From Cocleimonas flava (lineage in GTDB: Bacteria > Pseudomonadota > Gammaproteobacteria > Thiotrichales > Thiotrichaceae): a stretch of DNA of 64,000 nucleotides. This document shows positions 19,640-33,331 of the stretch, one piece after another. The DNA is taken from contig NZ_SMFQ01000005.1 of NCBI RefSeq assembly GCF_004339015.1, positions 186,001-250,000 on the forward strand, read 5' to 3'. The notes under the pieces are model-generated. The model was not told where the DNA came from. It saw only the letters and a program-made list of their open reading frames with translations, and made no database searches. Positions within the stretch are counted from its first letter, which is position 1. Each line of letters starts with the position of its first letter. A program made the position numbers and the translations under genes.

Positions 19640-20824
19640 TTATTCGATAATTTTTGCAACAACACCGGCACCAACTGTACGACCACCTTCGCGTATTGCG
19701 AAACGTAGACCTTCATTCATTGCTATCGGATTGATTAGGGTTACTGTCATCTTGACATTATCACCTGGCATAACCATTTCTGTTCCATCAGGAAGATCAC
19801 ATGCACCTGTTACGTCTGTTGTTCTGAAGTAGAACTGCGGACGATAACCATCGAAGAATGGCGTATGACGACCACCCTCATCTTTTGATAAAACATATAC
19901 TTCTGCTTCAAACTTTGTATGAGGCGTAATTGACTTAGGCTTACATAGAACCTGACCACGCTCTACATCTTCACGTTTAGTACCACGTAGCAATACACCT
20001 ACGTTATCACCAGCCTGACCTTGATCAAGAAGCTTACGGAACATTTCAACACCCGTACAAGTTGTTGTAGTAGTGTCTTTGATTCCAACGATTTCGATTT
20101 CATCACCTACGTGAACGATACCGCGCTCGATACGACCAGTAACAACTGTACCACGACCAGAGATTGAAAATACATCTTCTACTGGCATTAGGTAATCACC
20201 ATCGATAGCACGCTCTGGCTCAGGGATATAAGTATCTAGCGCTTCAACCAACTCAACAATCTTAGCTGTGTAAGCTTCATCACCTTCTAACGCTTTAAGC
20301 GCTGAACCAGTAACGATTGGCGTATCATCACCAGGAAACTCATACATATCTAGAAGCTCACGCACTTCCATTTCAACAAGCTCTAGTAGCTCTTCATCAT
20401 CTACCATATCAGCTTTGTTTAGGAATACTACGATGTATGGAACACCAACCTGACGTGACAACAAGATGTGCTCACGAGTTTGTGGCATTGGGCCGTCTGC
20501 TGCAGATACAACAAGAATAGCGCCATCCATTTGAGCTGCACCAGTAATCATGTTTTTCACATAATCAGCATGACCAGGGCAATCTACGTGTGCGTAGTGA
20601 CGTGTATCTGATTCATATTCAACATGAGAAGTCGCGATAGTTATACCACGTGCTTTTTCTTCTGGCGCATTATCGATTTCATCGAATGCTTTAACTTCAC
20701 CACCCATCTTCTCTGCCATTACTTTTGTAAGCGCAGCAGTTAGCGTAGTTTTACCGTGGTCGACGTGACCAATTGTGCCCACGTTTACATGGGGCTTATT
20801 ACGTTCAAATTTTTCTTTGGACAT
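19640..20824 (-). CDS. tufA: elongation factor Tu (copy 1)
   Basis: GTPase that delivers aminoacyl-tRNA to the ribosome. It has 394 residues. The GTPase motifs are GHVDHGKTT (P-loop), [12 protein letters not shown] (G3) and NKADMVDD (G4). The protein is identical to the second copy at 36563-37747; the two genes differ only by scattered silent changes. It is in str-operon position, after fusA (6-bp gap) and before rpsJ. Confidence 0.98.
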   Translation of the reverse strand: MSKEKFERNKPHVNVGTIGHVDHGKTTLTAALTKVMAEKMGGEVKAFDEIDNAPEEKARGITIATSHVEYESDTRHYAHVDCPGHADYVKNMITGAAQMDGAILVVSAADGPMPQTREHILLSRQVGVPYIVVFLNKADMVDDEELLELVEMEVRELLDMYEFPGDDTPIVTGSALKALEGDEAYTAKIVELVEALDTYIPEPERAIDGDYLMPVEDVFSISGRGTVVTGRIERGIVHVGDEIEIVGIKDTTTTTCTGVEMFRKLLDQGQAGDNVGVLLRGTKREDVERGQVLCKPKSITPHTKFEAEVYVLSKDEGGRHTPFFDGYRPQFYFRTTDVTGACDLPDGTEMVMPGDNVKMTVTLINPIAMNEGLRFAIREGGRTVGAGVVAKIIE

Positions 20825-20830
20825 GATTAC

Positions 20831-22933
20831 TCACCTTTCAATTATCATTGCATCAGCCACCGATTTTGGGACCTCTGCATACTTCGCAAACTCCATTGAA
20901 TAGTTAGCTCGACCTTGCGACACTGATCTTAAAGCAGTGGCATAACCGAACATTTCAGCCAATGGAACTTCCGCACGAATGATTTTACCCGCAGGTGCCT
21001 CATCCATGCCCTGAACAATGCCACGACGACGATTTAAGTCACCCATAACATCACCCATATTTTCTTCTGGAGCCACAACCTCTACTTTCATAACAGGTTC
21101 TAGCAACTTTGGGCCCGCAGCTATTACGCCATCGCGTATTGCCATCGATCCAGCAACCTTGAACGACATCTCACTAGAATCAACATCATGAAATGAACCA
21201 TCATACAAAGTAACTCTAATATCAACGACCGGACAACCAGCCAACACTCCATTTTGAAGCTGCTCTTGAATACCATTATTCACAGCAGGTATAAACTCCT
21301 GCGGAATTGACCCACCTACAACTTCATCTATAAACTCATAACCAGAACCTTCTTCTAAAGGCTCTAGCTTTATCAATACATGGCCATAATGACCTTTACC
21401 ACCAGATTGACGAACAAACTTGCCTTCGGCATTTACCGATTGACTTATTTTTTCGCGGTATGACACCTGTGGATTACCAACATTAGCATCAACACTAAAT
21501 TCACGCTTCATTCTATCTACGATAATATCAAGGTGTAATTCACCCATACCAGATATTATCGTTTGCCCTGTCTCTTCTTCAGTATGAACTCTGAACGAAG
21601 GATCTTCTTGAGCCAGCTTAGCTAATGCTTGTGCCATTTTCTCCTGATCAACCGTCGTTTTCGGCTCAACAGCAACCGAAATAACTGGCTCAGGAAAATC
21701 CAGCCTCTCTAATGTTACAGGATTAGACTTATCACAAAGCGTATCTCCGGTAGTAACATCTTTAAGACCAACAGCCGCAGCAATATCTCCAGCAAAAACT
21801 TCTTTTACTTCTTCTCTAGAATTAGAATGCATTTGCAAAATACGCCCAATTCTTTCTTTCTTTCCCTTTAAGGGATTCAAAACCATATCACCAGTTTTGA
21901 GCTTTCCAGAATATACCCTGAAAAATGTCAACGTACCCACAAAAGGATCAGTTGCTATTTTAAATGCTAATGAAGCAAATGGCTCTTCATCAGATGCTTT
22001 TCGCTCTACTTCTTTACCTTCTTCTGTCCCATCATCTACAACTCCCGTAATTGACGGAACATCCAATGGCGATGGCATATAACGAACTACCGCGTCCAAC
22101 ATCGCCTGGACACCTTTATTCTTAAATGAAGAGCCACACATAGCAGGAACTATCTCACCCGCTAAAGTACGGATACGTAAACCCTGATGAATCTGATCTT
22201 CAGTAAGATCACCATCATTTAGATACACATCCATCAATTCTTCATTAGCTTCAGCAGCAGCTTCTATCAGTTTTTCACGCCACTCTTCAGCATCAGCCTT
22301 AAGACTCTCAGGAATATCTTCCAAGGCATAGGTTAACCCCATATCTTCATCATTCCAGTTAATTGACTTCATCTTTATTAGGTCAATTACACCTTTAAAA
22401 CCTTCTTCTTCGCCATTTGAAATCTGAAGAGGAACAGGAACAGCACCTAAACGCTCTTCTATCTGGCTTACTACACGTAAAAAGTTTGCCCCAACCCGAT
22501 CCATCTTATTAACAAAGACCAATCGTGGAACATGATATTTATTCGCTTGCCGCCAGACAGTTTCAGATTGCGGCTCAACACCACCAACAGCACAAAAAAC
22601 AGCAACAGCACCATCAAGCACTCTTAGCGAACGCTCAACCTCAATAGTAAAATCAACATGACCGGGGGTGTCGATTATATTTATTCTATGCTTATTAAAT
22701 TGCTTTTCCATGCCTGACCAAAAACAGGTCGTAGCAGCCGAGGTAATAGTAATACCCCTCTCTTGTTCCTGCTCCATCCAATCCATGGTAGCAGCACCGT
22801 CGTGAACCTCACCAATTTTGTGAGACACACCAGTATAAAACAAAATTCTTTCTGTAGTAGTCGTTTTTCCAGCATCAATATGCGCCATAATTCCTATATT
22901 GCGATATTGATTAAGAGGTGTTACACGAGCCAC
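20831..22933 (-). CDS. fusA: elongation factor G
   Basis: Translocase GTPase that moves tRNA and mRNA through the ribosome and, with RRF, recycles it. It has 700 residues (704 in E. coli). Motifs: [19 protein letters not shown] (P-loop and switch I), [20 protein letters not shown] (G3), [10 protein letters not shown] (G4) and the domain IV tip region GGKGHYGHV. The start codon is GTG at 22933. The str order is rpsL - rpsG - fusA - tufA. Confidence 0.98.
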   Translation of the reverse strand: MARVTPLNQYRNIGIMAHIDAGKTTTTERILFYTGVSHKIGEVHDGAATMDWMEQEQERGITITSAATTCFWSGMEKQFNKHRINIIDTPGHVDFTIEVERSLRVLDGAVAVFCAVGGVEPQSETVWRQANKYHVPRLVFVNKMDRVGANFLRVVSQIEERLGAVPVPLQISNGEEEGFKGVIDLIKMKSINWNDEDMGLTYALEDIPESLKADAEEWREKLIEAAAEANEELMDVYLNDGDLTEDQIHQGLRIRTLAGEIVPAMCGSSFKNKGVQAMLDAVVRYMPSPLDVPSITGVVDDGTEEGKEVERKASDEEPFASLAFKIATDPFVGTLTFFRVYSGKLKTGDMVLNPLKGKKERIGRILQMHSNSREEVKEVFAGDIAAAVGLKDVTTGDTLCDKSNPVTLERLDFPEPVISVAVEPKTTVDQEKMAQALAKLAQEDPSFRVHTEEETGQTIISGMGELHLDIIVDRMKREFSVDANVGNPQVSYREKISQSVNAEGKFVRQSGGKGHYGHVLIKLEPLEEGSGYEFIDEVVGGSIPQEFIPAVNNGIQEQLQNGVLAGCPVVDIRVTLYDGSFHDVDSSEMSFKVAGSMAIRDGVIAAGPKLLEPVMKVEVVAPEENMGDVMGDLNRRRGIVQGMDEAPAGKIIRAEVPLAEMFGYATALRSVSQGRANYSMEFAKYAEVPKSVADAMIIER

Positions 22934-22991
22934 TTTATTTACCTTATTAAAACTTCTTGCCGGAAAACCGACAAGAAACCATAAATCCTAA

Positions 22992-23477
<486 letters not shown>

Positions 23478-23558
23478 CTATTTGTTTACTATTATTCAAC
23501 AACCTACTGACATCTTATCAACAGGCAAAATTACTACTTAATCCAAACTATTCTGACA

Positions 23559-23933
23559 TTAAGACTTTGGACGCTTAGCACCATACTTTGAACGACCTTG
23601 TCTACGTTCTTGAACGCCCTGCGTATCAAGAGAACCACGAACAACGTGATAACGTACACCAGGCAAATCTTTTACACGACCACCACGGATTAATACAACC
23701 GAATGCTCTTGCAAGTTATGACCTTCACCACCAATGTAACTACTAACTTCGAAACCATTTGTCAAACGTACACGAGCTACTTTTCTCATTGCTGAGTTTG
23801 GCTTCTTAGGAGTAGTGGTATATACCCTTGTACATACTCCACGACGTTGAGGACAAGCTTCCAAAGCTGGAACATTGCTCTTTTCCATCTTGCGCTTTCG
23901 AGGTTTGCGCACTAACTGATTAACAGTAGACAT
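23559..23933 (-). CDS. rpsL: 30S ribosomal protein S12
   Basis: Decoding-centre protein at the A site and streptomycin-response determinant. It has 124 residues from the ATG at 23933 (the frame stays open upstream, but the family starts [15 protein letters not shown]). The two streptomycin-sensitive regions TPKKPNSA and [12 protein letters not shown] carry the wild-type lysines, so no target-site resistance is visible. First gene of the str operon, with its own promoter 89 bp upstream. Confidence 0.97.
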   Translation of the reverse strand: MSTVNQLVRKPRKRKMEKSNVPALEACPQRRGVCTRVYTTTPKKPNSAMRKVARVRLTNGFEVSSYIGGEGHNLQEHSVVLIRGGRVKDLPGVRYHVVRGSLDTQGVQERRQGRSKYGAKRPKS

Positions 23934-24021
23934 TAAATCTATTTCTCCAACTTTATTACCCTGCACCAGCATTATCTGACACAAGAAAAATCAACAATCG
24001 TCTTAACGATAAAGGCGCGGA

Positions 24022-24050
24022 ATTCTATTACCCCTACGCCCTTATGTCAA
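24022..24050 (-). promoter_or_regulatory. str operon promoter (rpsL)
   Basis: On the minus strand: a consensus -35 TTGACA (24045-24050), a 17-bp spacer and -10 TAGAAT (24022-24027), with a TCCGCGCC discriminator. An AT-rich stretch (24060-24085) lies just upstream where an UP element would be. It is the strongest promoter readable in the window. Confidence 0.85.
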
Positions 24051-24107
24051 GACAGGATTCTATTTAAAAAATGTATTTTTTAAGATGAGTCTAAATCTGT
24101 AACCAAA

Positions 24108-24155
24108 CACCCCCCTACTTTTAACGGTATAAAAACCGCTATAAGTAGGGGGGTG
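24108..24155. repeat. palindromic double copy of the C6-TACTT repeat (rpoC-rpsL gap), copy 4
   Basis: CACCCCCC (24108-24115) pairs perfectly with GGGGGGTG (24148-24155). TACTTTTA (24116-24123) pairs with TATAAGTA (24140-24147) with one mismatch, and an inner CGGT/ACCG (24125-24128 and 24135-24138) closes a six-base loop. Read on either strand it is a full motif copy, so this is two copies sharing one centre. It begins 27 bp after the rpoC stop and may end the rpoBC transcript. Confidence 0.8.
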
Positions 24156-24182
24156 CCTTTTAGAGTCTTCTTAAGGTTAAAA

Positions 24183-27100
24183 TTACTCTTCTGTAGCTTC
24201 TTCTATCTCTATTGCAATTGGCTCTTCTGAATCACCGTCTGGCAGCTCAGCCATTAAAGACGAAAGCTGTTGCTGTAACTCTTCCTGTTTTTTACGGCGA
24301 GCAAGATGATGAGTCAAACCAGTACCAGCTGGAATCAAGCGACCCACAATAACATTCTCTTTAAGCCCACGAAGATCATCACGAGCACCTTTCACAGAAG
24401 CTTCTGTTAATACTCTTGTAGTCTCCTGGAATGACGCCGCTGATATAAACGAATCCGTCACAAGAGATGCTTTGGTAATACCTAGCAATACACGATCGTA
24501 TTTCGCCGGCAGTTTACCGTCTGCAATAAACTTCTCGTTTTCTTCATCAATCTGCCAGTAATCAAGCTGCTCACCTTTCAACATGCGAGTATCACCTGAT
24601 TCAGTTATTACAGCTTTACGCATCATCTGGCGCGAAATAATTTCAACGTGCTTATCATTAATTTTTACACCTTGTAAACGATAAACTTCCTGAACCTCTT
24701 TCACCAAATGCTCTGCAAGTGCAACTGGACCCAATAGACGTAGAATATCGTGAGAACTTGGCTCACCATCAGCAATCATCTCACCCTTAGCTACCTTCTC
24801 ACCCTCAAATACATCAAGGTTACGCCATTTAGGTATTAGTACTTCGTAGTGCTCTCCTTTATCCGGAGTAATAACTAAACGCTTCTTGCCTTTAGTTTCT
24901 TTACCCCAAGAGAACGTACCAGAAATTTCTGCAAGTATAGCAGGCTGCTTAGGCTTTCTAGCCTCGAACATATCAGCTACACGAGGAAGACCACCGGTAA
25001 TATCACGAGTCTTAGAAGATTCCTGAGTTAAACGAGCAAGTACATCACCAACTTCAACTTTTACACCGTTAGTCAAACCAACAACTGCGCCACCTGCCAA
25101 AGGATATTGAACTGGTATTTCAGAATTCTCGAAGAATAATGAATTGCCATTATCATCCAATAGTCTAATCATTGGGTTAAGATCTTTTGAACCTGAACCA
25201 CGAGATGCAGGATCAGTAACAATCGTTGAACTTAAGCCTGTTACTTCATCAATATGTGTATTGATAGTTGAACCATCAACAAAATCAACAAAATCAACAG
25301 TACCTGCAACTTCCGTAACGATAGGATGCGTATGAGGATCCCATGTTGCTACCTCTTGACCCATCTCTACAGAATCATTGTCTTTGATAGTTACAACAGC
25401 ACCATAAGGCAATCTATAACGCTCACGTTCACGACCTTGATCGTCAACAACACTGATTTCACCAGAACGAGATACTGTTACCAGATTTCCGTCCTTATTT
25501 ATTACAGTCTTAACATTAGATAGACGCGCTGTACCTACCGACTTAACAAGAATATTATTATCAGCAGCCGCACGACTAGCAGCACCACCGATGTGGAAAG
25601 TACGCATCGTTAACTGAGTACCTGGCTCACCAATTGACTGAGCGGCGATTACACCCACTGCCTCACCCATATTAACCAGATGACCACGACCTAGATCGCG
25701 ACCATAACATTGCGCGCAAACACCCTTTCTTGATGCACAAGTAATAGCAGAACGAACTAAAATCTCATCTACACCTAATTCATCAAGCTTTGATACCCAC
25801 TCTTCATCTAATAAGGTCTTTGCTGGAATTACAAGCTCGCCTTTATGATTCATTACATCAACAGCAGCCACACGACCTAGAACTCGATCACCTAATGGCT
25901 CAACTACATCACCACCTTCAATAATAGGCTTCATGGATAAACCATTTTCAGTGCCACAATCATCTAAAGTAACAACCATATCCTGAGAAACATCCACAAG
26001 ACGTCTAGTTAAATAACCAGAGTTAGCTGTTTTCAATGCTGTATCGGCAAGACCCTTACGAGCACCATGAGTTGAGATAAAGTATTGAAGTACGTTTAGC
26101 CCTTCACGAAAGTTTGATGTAATTGGCGTTTCGATGATAGAACCATCCGGCTTAGCCATCAAACCACGCATACCTGCTAATTGTCTAATCTGAGCTGCAG
26201 AACCACGAGCTCCAGAATCAGCCATCATATAGATAGAGTTGAAAGACTCTTGAGAAACAATTTTGCCATCTGCATCTTCAATATCTTCTTTACCCATACC
26301 ATCCATCATGGCTTTAGCAACTTGCTCGTTAGTACGAGCCCAGATATCTACAACTTTGTTATAGCGCTCACCCTGTGTAACAAGACCTGATGAATATTGA
26401 TCTTCAATTTCTTTAACATCATCTTCAGAGCGACCAATAATGGTAGCTTTTTCATCAGGAATCATCATGTCATTAGCACAGAATGAAACACCTGATAATG
26501 TCGCATATTTGTAACCGGTATACATCAATTGGTCGGCAAGAATAACAGTGTCTTTAAGACCTATTCTTCTATAACCCTCGTTGATGAGGTTAGAAATATT
26601 CTTCTTCTTCATTACACAGTTAATTTTCTCAAACGGAATACCGTCTGGCAAAACATCAGATAAAATAGCACGTCCAACGGTTGTATCAACACGACGGGTT
26701 TTAACAATAAGCTCACCATTATCATCGTATTCACTATCTGTAATGCGAACCTGTACCTTTGCATGAAGTGACACAAGATCTGTCTCATAAGCACGCTTAG
26801 CTTCTTTAGCGTCTGCAAAAATCATGCCTTCGCCTTTAGCATTAATGCTTTCGCGAGTCATATAATAAAGACCCAGAACTATATCTTGAGACGGAACAAT
26901 AATCGGCTCACCATTAGCTGGCGATAGCACATTATTAGTCGCCATCATAAGCACACGAGCTTCAGTTTGCGCTTCAAGAGACAATGGAACGTGAACAGCC
27001 ATCTGGTCACCATCAAAGTCAGCATTGAATGCAGAACATACAAGCGGATGCAACTGGATCGCCTTACCTTCGATTAGTACAGGCTCAAACGCCTGGATAC

Positions 27101-28412
27101 CCAATCTATGAAGAGTAGGAGCACGATTCAATAGAATGGGATGCTGACGAATGATTTCAGCCAGGATATCCCAAACTTCTGGAGTCTCTCTTTCTACTAA
27201 TTTTTTAGCTGCTTTAATTGTAGTAGCCAGGCCACGTCTTTGTAATTTACCGAAAATGAATGGCTTGAATAATTCAAGCGCCATTTTCTTAGGCAATCCA
27301 CATTGATGCAATCTTAATGAAGGACCAACAACGATTACAGAACGACCAGAGTAATCGACACGCTTACCTAATAGATTCTGACGGAAACGACCTTGCTTAC
27401 CTTTGATCATATCAGCCAAAGATTTTAACTGACGTCTGTTAGACCCAGTTATAGCACGACCACGACGACCATTATCAAGCAACGCATCAACAGATTCCTG
27501 AAGCATACGCTTTTCATTACGCACGATGATATCTGGCGCATTTAAGTCCAACAAACGTCTTAGACGGTTATTACGGTTAATTACACGACGGTACAAATCA
27601 TTTAGATCTGACGTCGCAAATCGACCACCCTCAAGAGGAACAAGCGGACGTAAATCAGGCGGCAATACAGGAAGTATTGTCATTATCATCCAGTCAGGCT
27701 TATTACCTGAACCTAGGAATGACTCCATTAACTTCATTCGCTTACTAATACGCTTAAGCTTAGTTTCTGACTTAGTCGCATCAGCTTGTTCGTTTAAGTC
27801 TTCAATTGCTTCTTTGATATCAACTGTCTTAAGCATCTTAAGAACAGCCTCAGCACCCATTCCCGCATCGAATTCGTCTCCAAACTCTTCAACAGCTTCT
27901 AGGTAAGCTTCATCACTTAGCAATTGACCTCTTTCAAGAGTCGTCATGCCAGGCTCTACAACCACAAATGCTTCGAAATACAACACACGCTCAATATCAC
28001 GCAATGTCATATCCAGGAATAATCCTATTCTTGAAGGCAACGACTTAAGGAACCAGATATGCGCTACTGGACACGCAAGATCTATATGACCCATGCGGTC
28101 ACGACGCACTTTAGTATTAGTTACTTCAACGCCACATTTTTCACAAACAACACCACGGTGCTTTAAGCGTTTATATTTACCACATAGACACTCATAATCT
28201 TTAACTGGACCAAAAATTTTGGCACAAAAAAGACCATCACGCTCTGGCTTAAAAGTTCGATAGTTGATTGTCTCTGGCTTCTTTACTTCACCATATGACC
28301 ATGAACGTATTACTTCAGGTGATGCTAAACCAATACGTATTGCATCGAATTCTTCTGTATCTGCTTGCTGCTTAAAAATATTCAGCAAGTCTCCCATACC
28401 TTTATTCATCAT
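24183..28412 (-). CDS. rpoC: DNA-directed RNA polymerase beta' subunit
   Basis: Catalytic subunit carrying the active-site Mg. It has 1409 residues (1407 in E. coli). The N-terminal zinc ribbon is [24 protein letters not shown] (cysteines about 70-88); the catalytic triad of aspartates is in [12 protein letters not shown]; the trigger-loop region and a second zinc site ([19 protein letters not shown]) are present. The ATG at 28412 is preceded by AGGTGA; ATG codons at 28409 and 28397 are alternatives. It is 11 bp after the rpoB stop. Confidence 0.98.
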   Translation of the reverse strand: MMNKGMGDLLNIFKQQADTEEFDAIRIGLASPEVIRSWSYGEVKKPETINYRTFKPERDGLFCAKIFGPVKDYECLCGKYKRLKHRGVVCEKCGVEVTNTKVRRDRMGHIDLACPVAHIWFLKSLPSRIGLFLDMTLRDIERVLYFEAFVVVEPGMTTLERGQLLSDEAYLEAVEEFGDEFDAGMGAEAVLKMLKTVDIKEAIEDLNEQADATKSETKLKRISKRMKLMESFLGSGNKPDWMIMTILPVLPPDLRPLVPLEGGRFATSDLNDLYRRVINRNNRLRRLLDLNAPDIIVRNEKRMLQESVDALLDNGRRGRAITGSNRRQLKSLADMIKGKQGRFRQNLLGKRVDYSGRSVIVVGPSLRLHQCGLPKKMALELFKPFIFGKLQRRGLATTIKAAKKLVERETPEVWDILAEIIRQHPILLNRAPTLHRLGIQAFEPVLIEGKAIQLHPLVCSAFNADFDGDQMAVHVPLSLEAQTEARVLMMATNNVLSPANGEPIIVPSQDIVLGLYYMTRESINAKGEGMIFADAKEAKRAYETDLVSLHAKVQVRITDSEYDDNGELIVKTRRVDTTVGRAILSDVLPDGIPFEKINCVMKKKNISNLINEGYRRIGLKDTVILADQLMYTGYKYATLSGVSFCANDMMIPDEKATIIGRSEDDVKEIEDQYSSGLVTQGERYNKVVDIWARTNEQVAKAMMDGMGKEDIEDADGKIVSQESFNSIYMMADSGARGSAAQIRQLAGMRGLMAKPDGSIIETPITSNFREGLNVLQYFISTHGARKGLADTALKTANSGYLTRRLVDVSQDMVVTLDDCGTENGLSMKPIIEGGDVVEPLGDRVLGRVAAVDVMNHKGELVIPAKTLLDEEWVSKLDELGVDEILVRSAITCASRKGVCAQCYGRDLGRGHLVNMGEAVGVIAAQSIGEPGTQLTMRTFHIGGAASRAAADNNILVKSVGTARLSNVKTVINKDGNLVTVSRSGEISVVDDQGRERERYRLPYGAVVTIKDNDSVEMGQEVATWDPHTHPIVTEVAGTVDFVDFVDGSTINTHIDEVTGLSSTIVTDPASRGSGSKDLNPMIRLLDDNGNSLFFENSEIPVQYPLAGGAVVGLTNGVKVEVGDVLARLTQESSKTRDITGGLPRVADMFEARKPKQPAILAEISGTFSWGKETKGKKRLVITPDKGEHYEVLIPKWRNLDVFEGEKVAKGEMIADGEPSSHDILRLLGPVALAEHLVKEVQEVYRLQGVKINDKHVEIISRQMMRKAVITESGDTRMLKGEQLDYWQIDEENEKFIADGKLPAKYDRVLLGITKASLVTDSFISAASFQETTRVLTEASVKGARDDLRGLKENVIVGRLIPAGTGLTHHLARRKKQEELQQQLSSLMAELPDGDSEEPIAIEIEEATEE

Positions 28413-28423
28413 AACGTCACCTA

Positions 28424-31400
28424 TTAACTATCTTTTTCAAGTTCAATATTAAGAGCCAAAGATCGAATCTCTTTCATCAATACATTAAAGGATTCTGGCA
28501 TACCAGCTTCCATATGAAGATTTCCATCTACGATGTTCTTGTACATCTTATTTCTACCCTGAACATCATCTGACTTAACCGTTAGCACTTCTTGCAATGT
28601 ATATGCTGCTCCATACGCCTCAAGAGCCCAAACTTCCATCTCTCCGAAACGCTGACCACCAAACATAGCTTTACCACCCAGTGGTTGCTGAGTAACTAGA
28701 CTGTATGGCCCAGTAGAACGTGCATGCATCTTATCGTCAACTAAGTGATTCAATTTCAACATATGCATATAACCTACAGTAATCTTTCTTTCAAACGCTT
28801 TACCTGTTCGGCCATCATATAAAGTTGTTTGACCTGATTCAGGCAAATCTGCCAACTTAAGCATATTCTTAATTTCTGTCTCAGCAGCACCATCGAATAC
28901 TTGAGTAGCCATTGGAACACCGCGACGCAGATTACCAGCCATTTCTATAACTTCATCATCCGTCATCTCAGAGATATCACCCTGATCTGGATTACCATCA
29001 AGACTATAGATCTCAGTTAAAAACTTACGAAGCTCATCAACTTTAGCTTTAGCATCAATCATTCTACCGATTTTCTCACCTAGGCCTTTAGCAGCCCAGC
29101 CAAGATGCATCTCAAGAACCTGTCCAACGTTCATTCGAGAAGGAACACCAAGAGGATTCAAAGCGATATCTACGGGAACTCCAGACTCGTCATAAGGCAT
29201 ATCTTCAACAGGAACGATACGTGAAACAACACCTTTGTTTCCATGACGACCAGCCATTTTATCACCAGGCTGCATACGACGGCGAACTGCCACGTAGACT
29301 TTTACGACTTTAAGTACACCAGGAGCCAGATCATCACCAGCAGTAATTTTATCTTTCTGCTTCTGCAAACGCTCTTCATAACGTTTCTTTTGCTCATCTA
29401 AAAGTACCGAAAGCTTTTCAAGCTGAACGTTAGCTTCTTCATTACGCATACGTAATGAGAACCATTCTTTCTGATCGAGATCAGTTAAATAAGCTTTAGT
29501 AACCTTTCCGCCAGCTTTAATACCAGCCGGACCACCATCAACAATTTTATTGAGTACTAACTTCTCTACACGTGCATAAATATCTTCTTCAAATACAAAT
29601 AACTCATCACGTAAGTCATTTCTAACCTTGGATAGAGCTTCTTCTTCTAAAGCGATTGCACGAGCATCTTTCTCAACACCATCGCGTGTAAATACTCTTA
29701 CATCGATAACAGTACCAAACATGCTTGATTTAACACGTGAAGATGTATCTTTAACATCAGAAGCTTTCTCACCAAAGATAGCACGTAACAATTTTTCTTC
29801 TGGAGTTAGTTGCGTCTCACCTTTAGGTGTAACTTTACCAACCAGGATATCACCAGGCTTAACTTCAGCACCAACATGTACGATACCTGACTCATCCAAT
29901 TTAGAAAGTAGATGCTCACTAACATTTGGAATATCCGCAGTAATCTCTTCTGCGCCCAACTTAGTATCACGAGCAAGACAAGTAACTTCTTCTATGTGAA
30001 TAGAAGTAAAACGATCTTCCTCTACCACTCTTTCAGAAACAAGTATTGAATCCTCAAAGTTGTAACCATTCCAAGGCATGAAAGCTATTTTGATATTTTG
30101 ACCTAAAGCCAACTCACCAAGATCTGTCGACGAACCATCAGCTAGCACATCACCACGCTGAACCTTGTCACCAATCTTTACAATAGGCTTTTGATTCACA
30201 CAGGTATTCTGATTCGATCGGGTGTACTTGATAAGATTGTAAATATCTACACCACCGTCCTGAGCTTCGTCATCATTCACACGAATAACGATACGAGCAG
30301 CATCAGCAGCTATAACTTCGCCACCACGCTTAGACACGACTGTTGTACCAGAGTCAACCGCTACAACACGCTCCATACCCGTTCCACTTACAGGCGTTTC
30401 CGCACGTAAACAAGGAACAGCCTGACGTTGCATGTTCGACCCCATCAAAGCACGGTTAGCATCATCATGCTCCAAGAATGGAATCAATGACGCAGCTACC
30501 GAAACGATCTGCTTTGGAGATACATCCATATATTGAATATCTTCAGGAACGGACATCGCAAATTCATTTTGATAACGACAAGAAATCATGTCATTTGTAA
30601 ATTTATTGTCTTTATCCAGAACAGCATTTGCCTGAGCTATGACAAAGCGAGACTCTTCGATTGCAGATAAATAATCGATTTCATCTAACACTTGACCATT
30701 TTCAACTTTACGATAAGGAGTCTCTAAGAAACCATAATCATTAGTCTTTGCAAAAACAGCAAGAGAGTTTATCAAACCGATGTTTGGACCCTCTGGAGTC
30801 TCGATAGGACAAACACGACCATAATGAGTTGGATGAACGTCACGAACCTCAAAACCTGCTCTTTCACGAGTGAGTCCACCTGGGCCTAACGCAGAAATTC
30901 TTCTTTTGTGAGTAATCTCAGACAATGGATTATTTTGATCCATGAATTGAGACAACTGACTTGAACCAAAGAACTCTTTTACTGCTGCAGATACAGGTTT
31001 TGCATTTACCATGTCTTGCGGCATTAAACCTTCACTTTCAGCTACAGTCAGGCGTTCTTTAACAGCTCGCTCTACCCTGACAAGACCGATACGGAATGCG
31101 TTCTCGGCCATTTCACCAACACTTCGAATACGTCTGTTTCCAAGGTGATCTATATCATCTATTACACCAAAACCATCACGGATACCAATTAAGGTTTTAA
31201 GAACGTTTACGATATCAGAGTCAGTCTTTCCAGAATTCTTAAGCTCTTCATATTGAGGACCAAATTCTTCCACCAATGCCTTAGAAGCAGCATCAGTTCG
31301 ACCCGATAAATAACCAAGGTCAAAAAGAATAGCGGGACCAGTTTCTACTGTATATTCAAGACGACGATTAAACTTCATTCGTCCAACAGCTGAAAGATCA

Positions 31401-32602
31401 TAACGATCTTCCGAGAAGAATAAATTATGAAAAAGGTTCTCAGCAGCTTCTTTTGTTGGTGGCTCACCAGGACGCATCATGCGGTAAATTTCAATCATCG
31501 CCTCAAGCGGTGTTTGAGTCGCATCAACTTTTAGCGTATTTGAAATAAATGGACCACGATCTAATTCATTCGTATAAATTACGTCGAATTTTTTGATATC
31601 ATTTTCACGCAATAGCTCTATTAACTCTTCAGTTAACTCACTATTCGCTTCAGCAATAAACTCACCTGTAGATTCATCCACAATATTGTGAGCTATCATT
31701 TTGCCGAACATGTACTCATTAGGCACTTCTAGCTTGCTAATTTTAGCCTTCTCTAACTCACGAACGTGTTTTGCAGTAATTCTCCGACCAGACTCAACAA
31801 TCTTTTCACCACCAACTACGATATCAAAAGAAGCTAATTCGCCTCTTAATCTAACTGGATCTATAGCTAATTGAATTTTGGTTTTCTGAAGAGTTACTTC
31901 AAGCTTTTCATAGAAACAGTCAATAATCTCTTCAGTCTCCATACCAAGAGCTCTGAGCAGAATAGTAGCAGGAAGCTTTCTACGACGATCGATACGAACA
32001 AAAACAGCATCCTTAGGGTCAAACTCAAAATCAAGCCAAGAACCACGATATGGTATTACGCGAGCATTATGCAACAACTTACGTGCAGTATTGGTTTTAC
32101 CTTTATCATGATCAAAGAAAACACCAGGAGAACGATGTAACTGAGAAACAATTACACGCTCAGTACCATTAATTACAAAAGTACCTTTTTCCGTCATTAA
32201 AGGCATTTCACCAAGATACACATCTTGTTCTTTTATATCTTTGACAACTTTTGTTTTCTTTGGTGCATCTTTATCGTAAATAACCAATCGTAAAGTTGCA
32301 CGCAACGAAGTAGCGTAAGTAAGACCACGCTGCTGACACTCACGCACATCAAACACCGGCTCAGCTAAATTGTAATCTACATACTCCAGCATAACAAAAC
32401 CAGAGTAACTAACTATAGGAAAAACAGATGTAAAAGCACCATGCAATCCTGCATCTTTACGATCTTCTACTGAAACATCAGTCTGCAAATATTGACGATA
32501 TGACTCCAGTTGAATAGCTAAAAGATAAGGTATATCTAATACCTGTGGGCGTTTACCAAAATCCTTGCGGATACGTTTTTTCTCAGTAAAAGTCAGAGCC
32601 AT
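28424..32602 (-). CDS. rpoB: DNA-directed RNA polymerase beta subunit
   Basis: Core polymerase subunit forming one jaw and the rifampicin pocket. It has 1392 residues, somewhat longer than E. coli (1342). The rifampicin cluster [20 protein letters not shown] is wild type, so no resistance change is present. Other marks are [19 protein letters not shown] and [17 protein letters not shown]. It is preceded by a 259-bp gap holding the rplL hairpin and transcribed together with rpoC. Confidence 0.98.
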   Translation of the reverse strand: MALTFTEKKRIRKDFGKRPQVLDIPYLLAIQLESYRQYLQTDVSVEDRKDAGLHGAFTSVFPIVSYSGFVMLEYVDYNLAEPVFDVRECQQRGLTYATSLRATLRLVIYDKDAPKKTKVVKDIKEQDVYLGEMPLMTEKGTFVINGTERVIVSQLHRSPGVFFDHDKGKTNTARKLLHNARVIPYRGSWLDFEFDPKDAVFVRIDRRRKLPATILLRALGMETEEIIDCFYEKLEVTLQKTKIQLAIDPVRLRGELASFDIVVGGEKIVESGRRITAKHVRELEKAKISKLEVPNEYMFGKMIAHNIVDESTGEFIAEANSELTEELIELLRENDIKKFDVIYTNELDRGPFISNTLKVDATQTPLEAMIEIYRMMRPGEPPTKEAAENLFHNLFFSEDRYDLSAVGRMKFNRRLEYTVETGPAILFDLGYLSGRTDAASKALVEEFGPQYEELKNSGKTDSDIVNVLKTLIGIRDGFGVIDDIDHLGNRRIRSVGEMAENAFRIGLVRVERAVKERLTVAESEGLMPQDMVNAKPVSAAVKEFFGSSQLSQFMDQNNPLSEITHKRRISALGPGGLTRERAGFEVRDVHPTHYGRVCPIETPEGPNIGLINSLAVFAKTNDYGFLETPYRKVENGQVLDEIDYLSAIEESRFVIAQANAVLDKDNKFTNDMISCRYQNEFAMSVPEDIQYMDVSPKQIVSVAASLIPFLEHDDANRALMGSNMQRQAVPCLRAETPVSGTGMERVVAVDSGTTVVSKRGGEVIAADAARIVIRVNDDEAQDGGVDIYNLIKYTRSNQNTCVNQKPIVKIGDKVQRGDVLADGSSTDLGELALGQNIKIAFMPWNGYNFEDSILVSERVVEEDRFTSIHIEEVTCLARDTKLGAEEITADIPNVSEHLLSKLDESGIVHVGAEVKPGDILVGKVTPKGETQLTPEEKLLRAIFGEKASDVKDTSSRVKSSMFGTVIDVRVFTRDGVEKDARAIALEEEALSKVRNDLRDELFVFEEDIYARVEKLVLNKIVDGGPAGIKAGGKVTKAYLTDLDQKEWFSLRMRNEEANVQLEKLSVLLDEQKKRYEERLQKQKDKITAGDDLAPGVLKVVKVYVAVRRRMQPGDKMAGRHGNKGVVSRIVPVEDMPYDESGVPVDIALNPLGVPSRMNVGQVLEMHLGWAAKGLGEKIGRMIDAKAKVDELRKFLTEIYSLDGNPDQGDISEMTDDEVIEMAGNLRRGVPMATQVFDGAAETEIKNMLKLADLPESGQTTLYDGRTGKAFERKITVGYMHMLKLNHLVDDKMHARSTGPYSLVTQQPLGGKAMFGGQRFGEMEVWALEAYGAAYTLQEVLTVKSDDVQGRNKMYKNIVDGNLHMEAGMPESFNVLMKEIRSLALNIELEKDS

Positions 32603-32783
32603 CTTAATTCCTCTTCTGAAACCAGTTCAGTAACCTAATAGCAAAGGTCACAACACACCTTTGCCGAATACTTATTGCAGCTTCAACAACAGCTACAACA
32701 AAAAAATTTTTAAAACATTTTAGATCAGAGACATTCTTCTGATCACCACAAGACCAGAAAGATCTTATAGTTATTTAAGCGAC

Positions 32784-32817
32784 AAAAGGCCGACAGCAAT
32801 TATTCACTGTCAGCCTT
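32784..32817 (-). terminator. rplL-rpoB attenuator
   Basis: On the minus strand an 11-bp arm AAGGCtGACAG (32807-32817) pairs with CTGTCgGCCTT (32786-32796), one mismatch, around a 10-base loop, followed by only four U. It sits 45 bp after rplL. In E. coli the corresponding hairpin lets a fraction of transcripts through, setting the ratio of L7/L12 to polymerase; the short U-tract here fits partial termination. Confidence 0.85.
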
Positions 32818-32861
32818 ATGTATCATGAAGGAGCGCAAGGCCCTTTCATGCAAAGAAGAAA

Positions 32862-33242
32862 TTATTTCAACTCTACTGAAGCACCAGCTTCTTCAAGTTG
32901 CTTCTTAACATCTTCAGCTTCTTCTTTAGAAGCGCCTTCTTTAACAGTAGCAGGAACGCCTTCTACCATTTCTTTAGCTTCTTTCAGACCAAGACCTGTA
33001 ATACCACGAACAGCTTTGATAGCACCAATCTTGTTATCGCCAAAGCTAGTCATTACAACATCAAACTCCGACTGAGCTTCAGCAGCAGCTCCACCAGCGT
33101 CTCCGCCAGCAGCAGGTGCAGCAGCAACTGCAGCAGCAGCAGACACACCAAATTTTTCTTCCATATCAGAGATCAATTCTACGATCTCCATTACACTCAT
33201 GTTTGATATTGCTTCTAGAATATCATCTTTAGAAACAGCCAT
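32862..33242 (-). CDS. rplL: 50S ribosomal protein L7/L12
   Basis: Stalk protein present in several copies per ribosome, recruiting translation GTPases. It has 126 residues: an N-terminal dimerisation domain (1-33), an alanine-rich flexible hinge (about 34-55) and the C-terminal factor-binding domain with [19 protein letters not shown]. It binds L10, the product of the gene 89 bp upstream. Confidence 0.97.
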   Translation of the reverse strand: MAVSKDDILEAISNMSVMEIVELISDMEEKFGVSAAAAVAAAPAAGGDAGGAAAEAQSEFDVVMTSFGDNKIGAIKAVRGITGLGLKEAKEMVEGVPATVKEGASKEEAEDVKKQLEEAGASVELK

Positions 33243-33331
33243 TGTATTTCTCCTAAACCTAAATCAATCGTCGCAAAACGCGACTAGTAAATAAAAATAA
33301 ATCAAATTGCCTGAGAACAAAGAATGCTTTA

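Noticed and set aside
24108-24155. The palindrome as an insertion-sequence end
   Set aside because: No transposase, partner end or target duplication is visible nearby.
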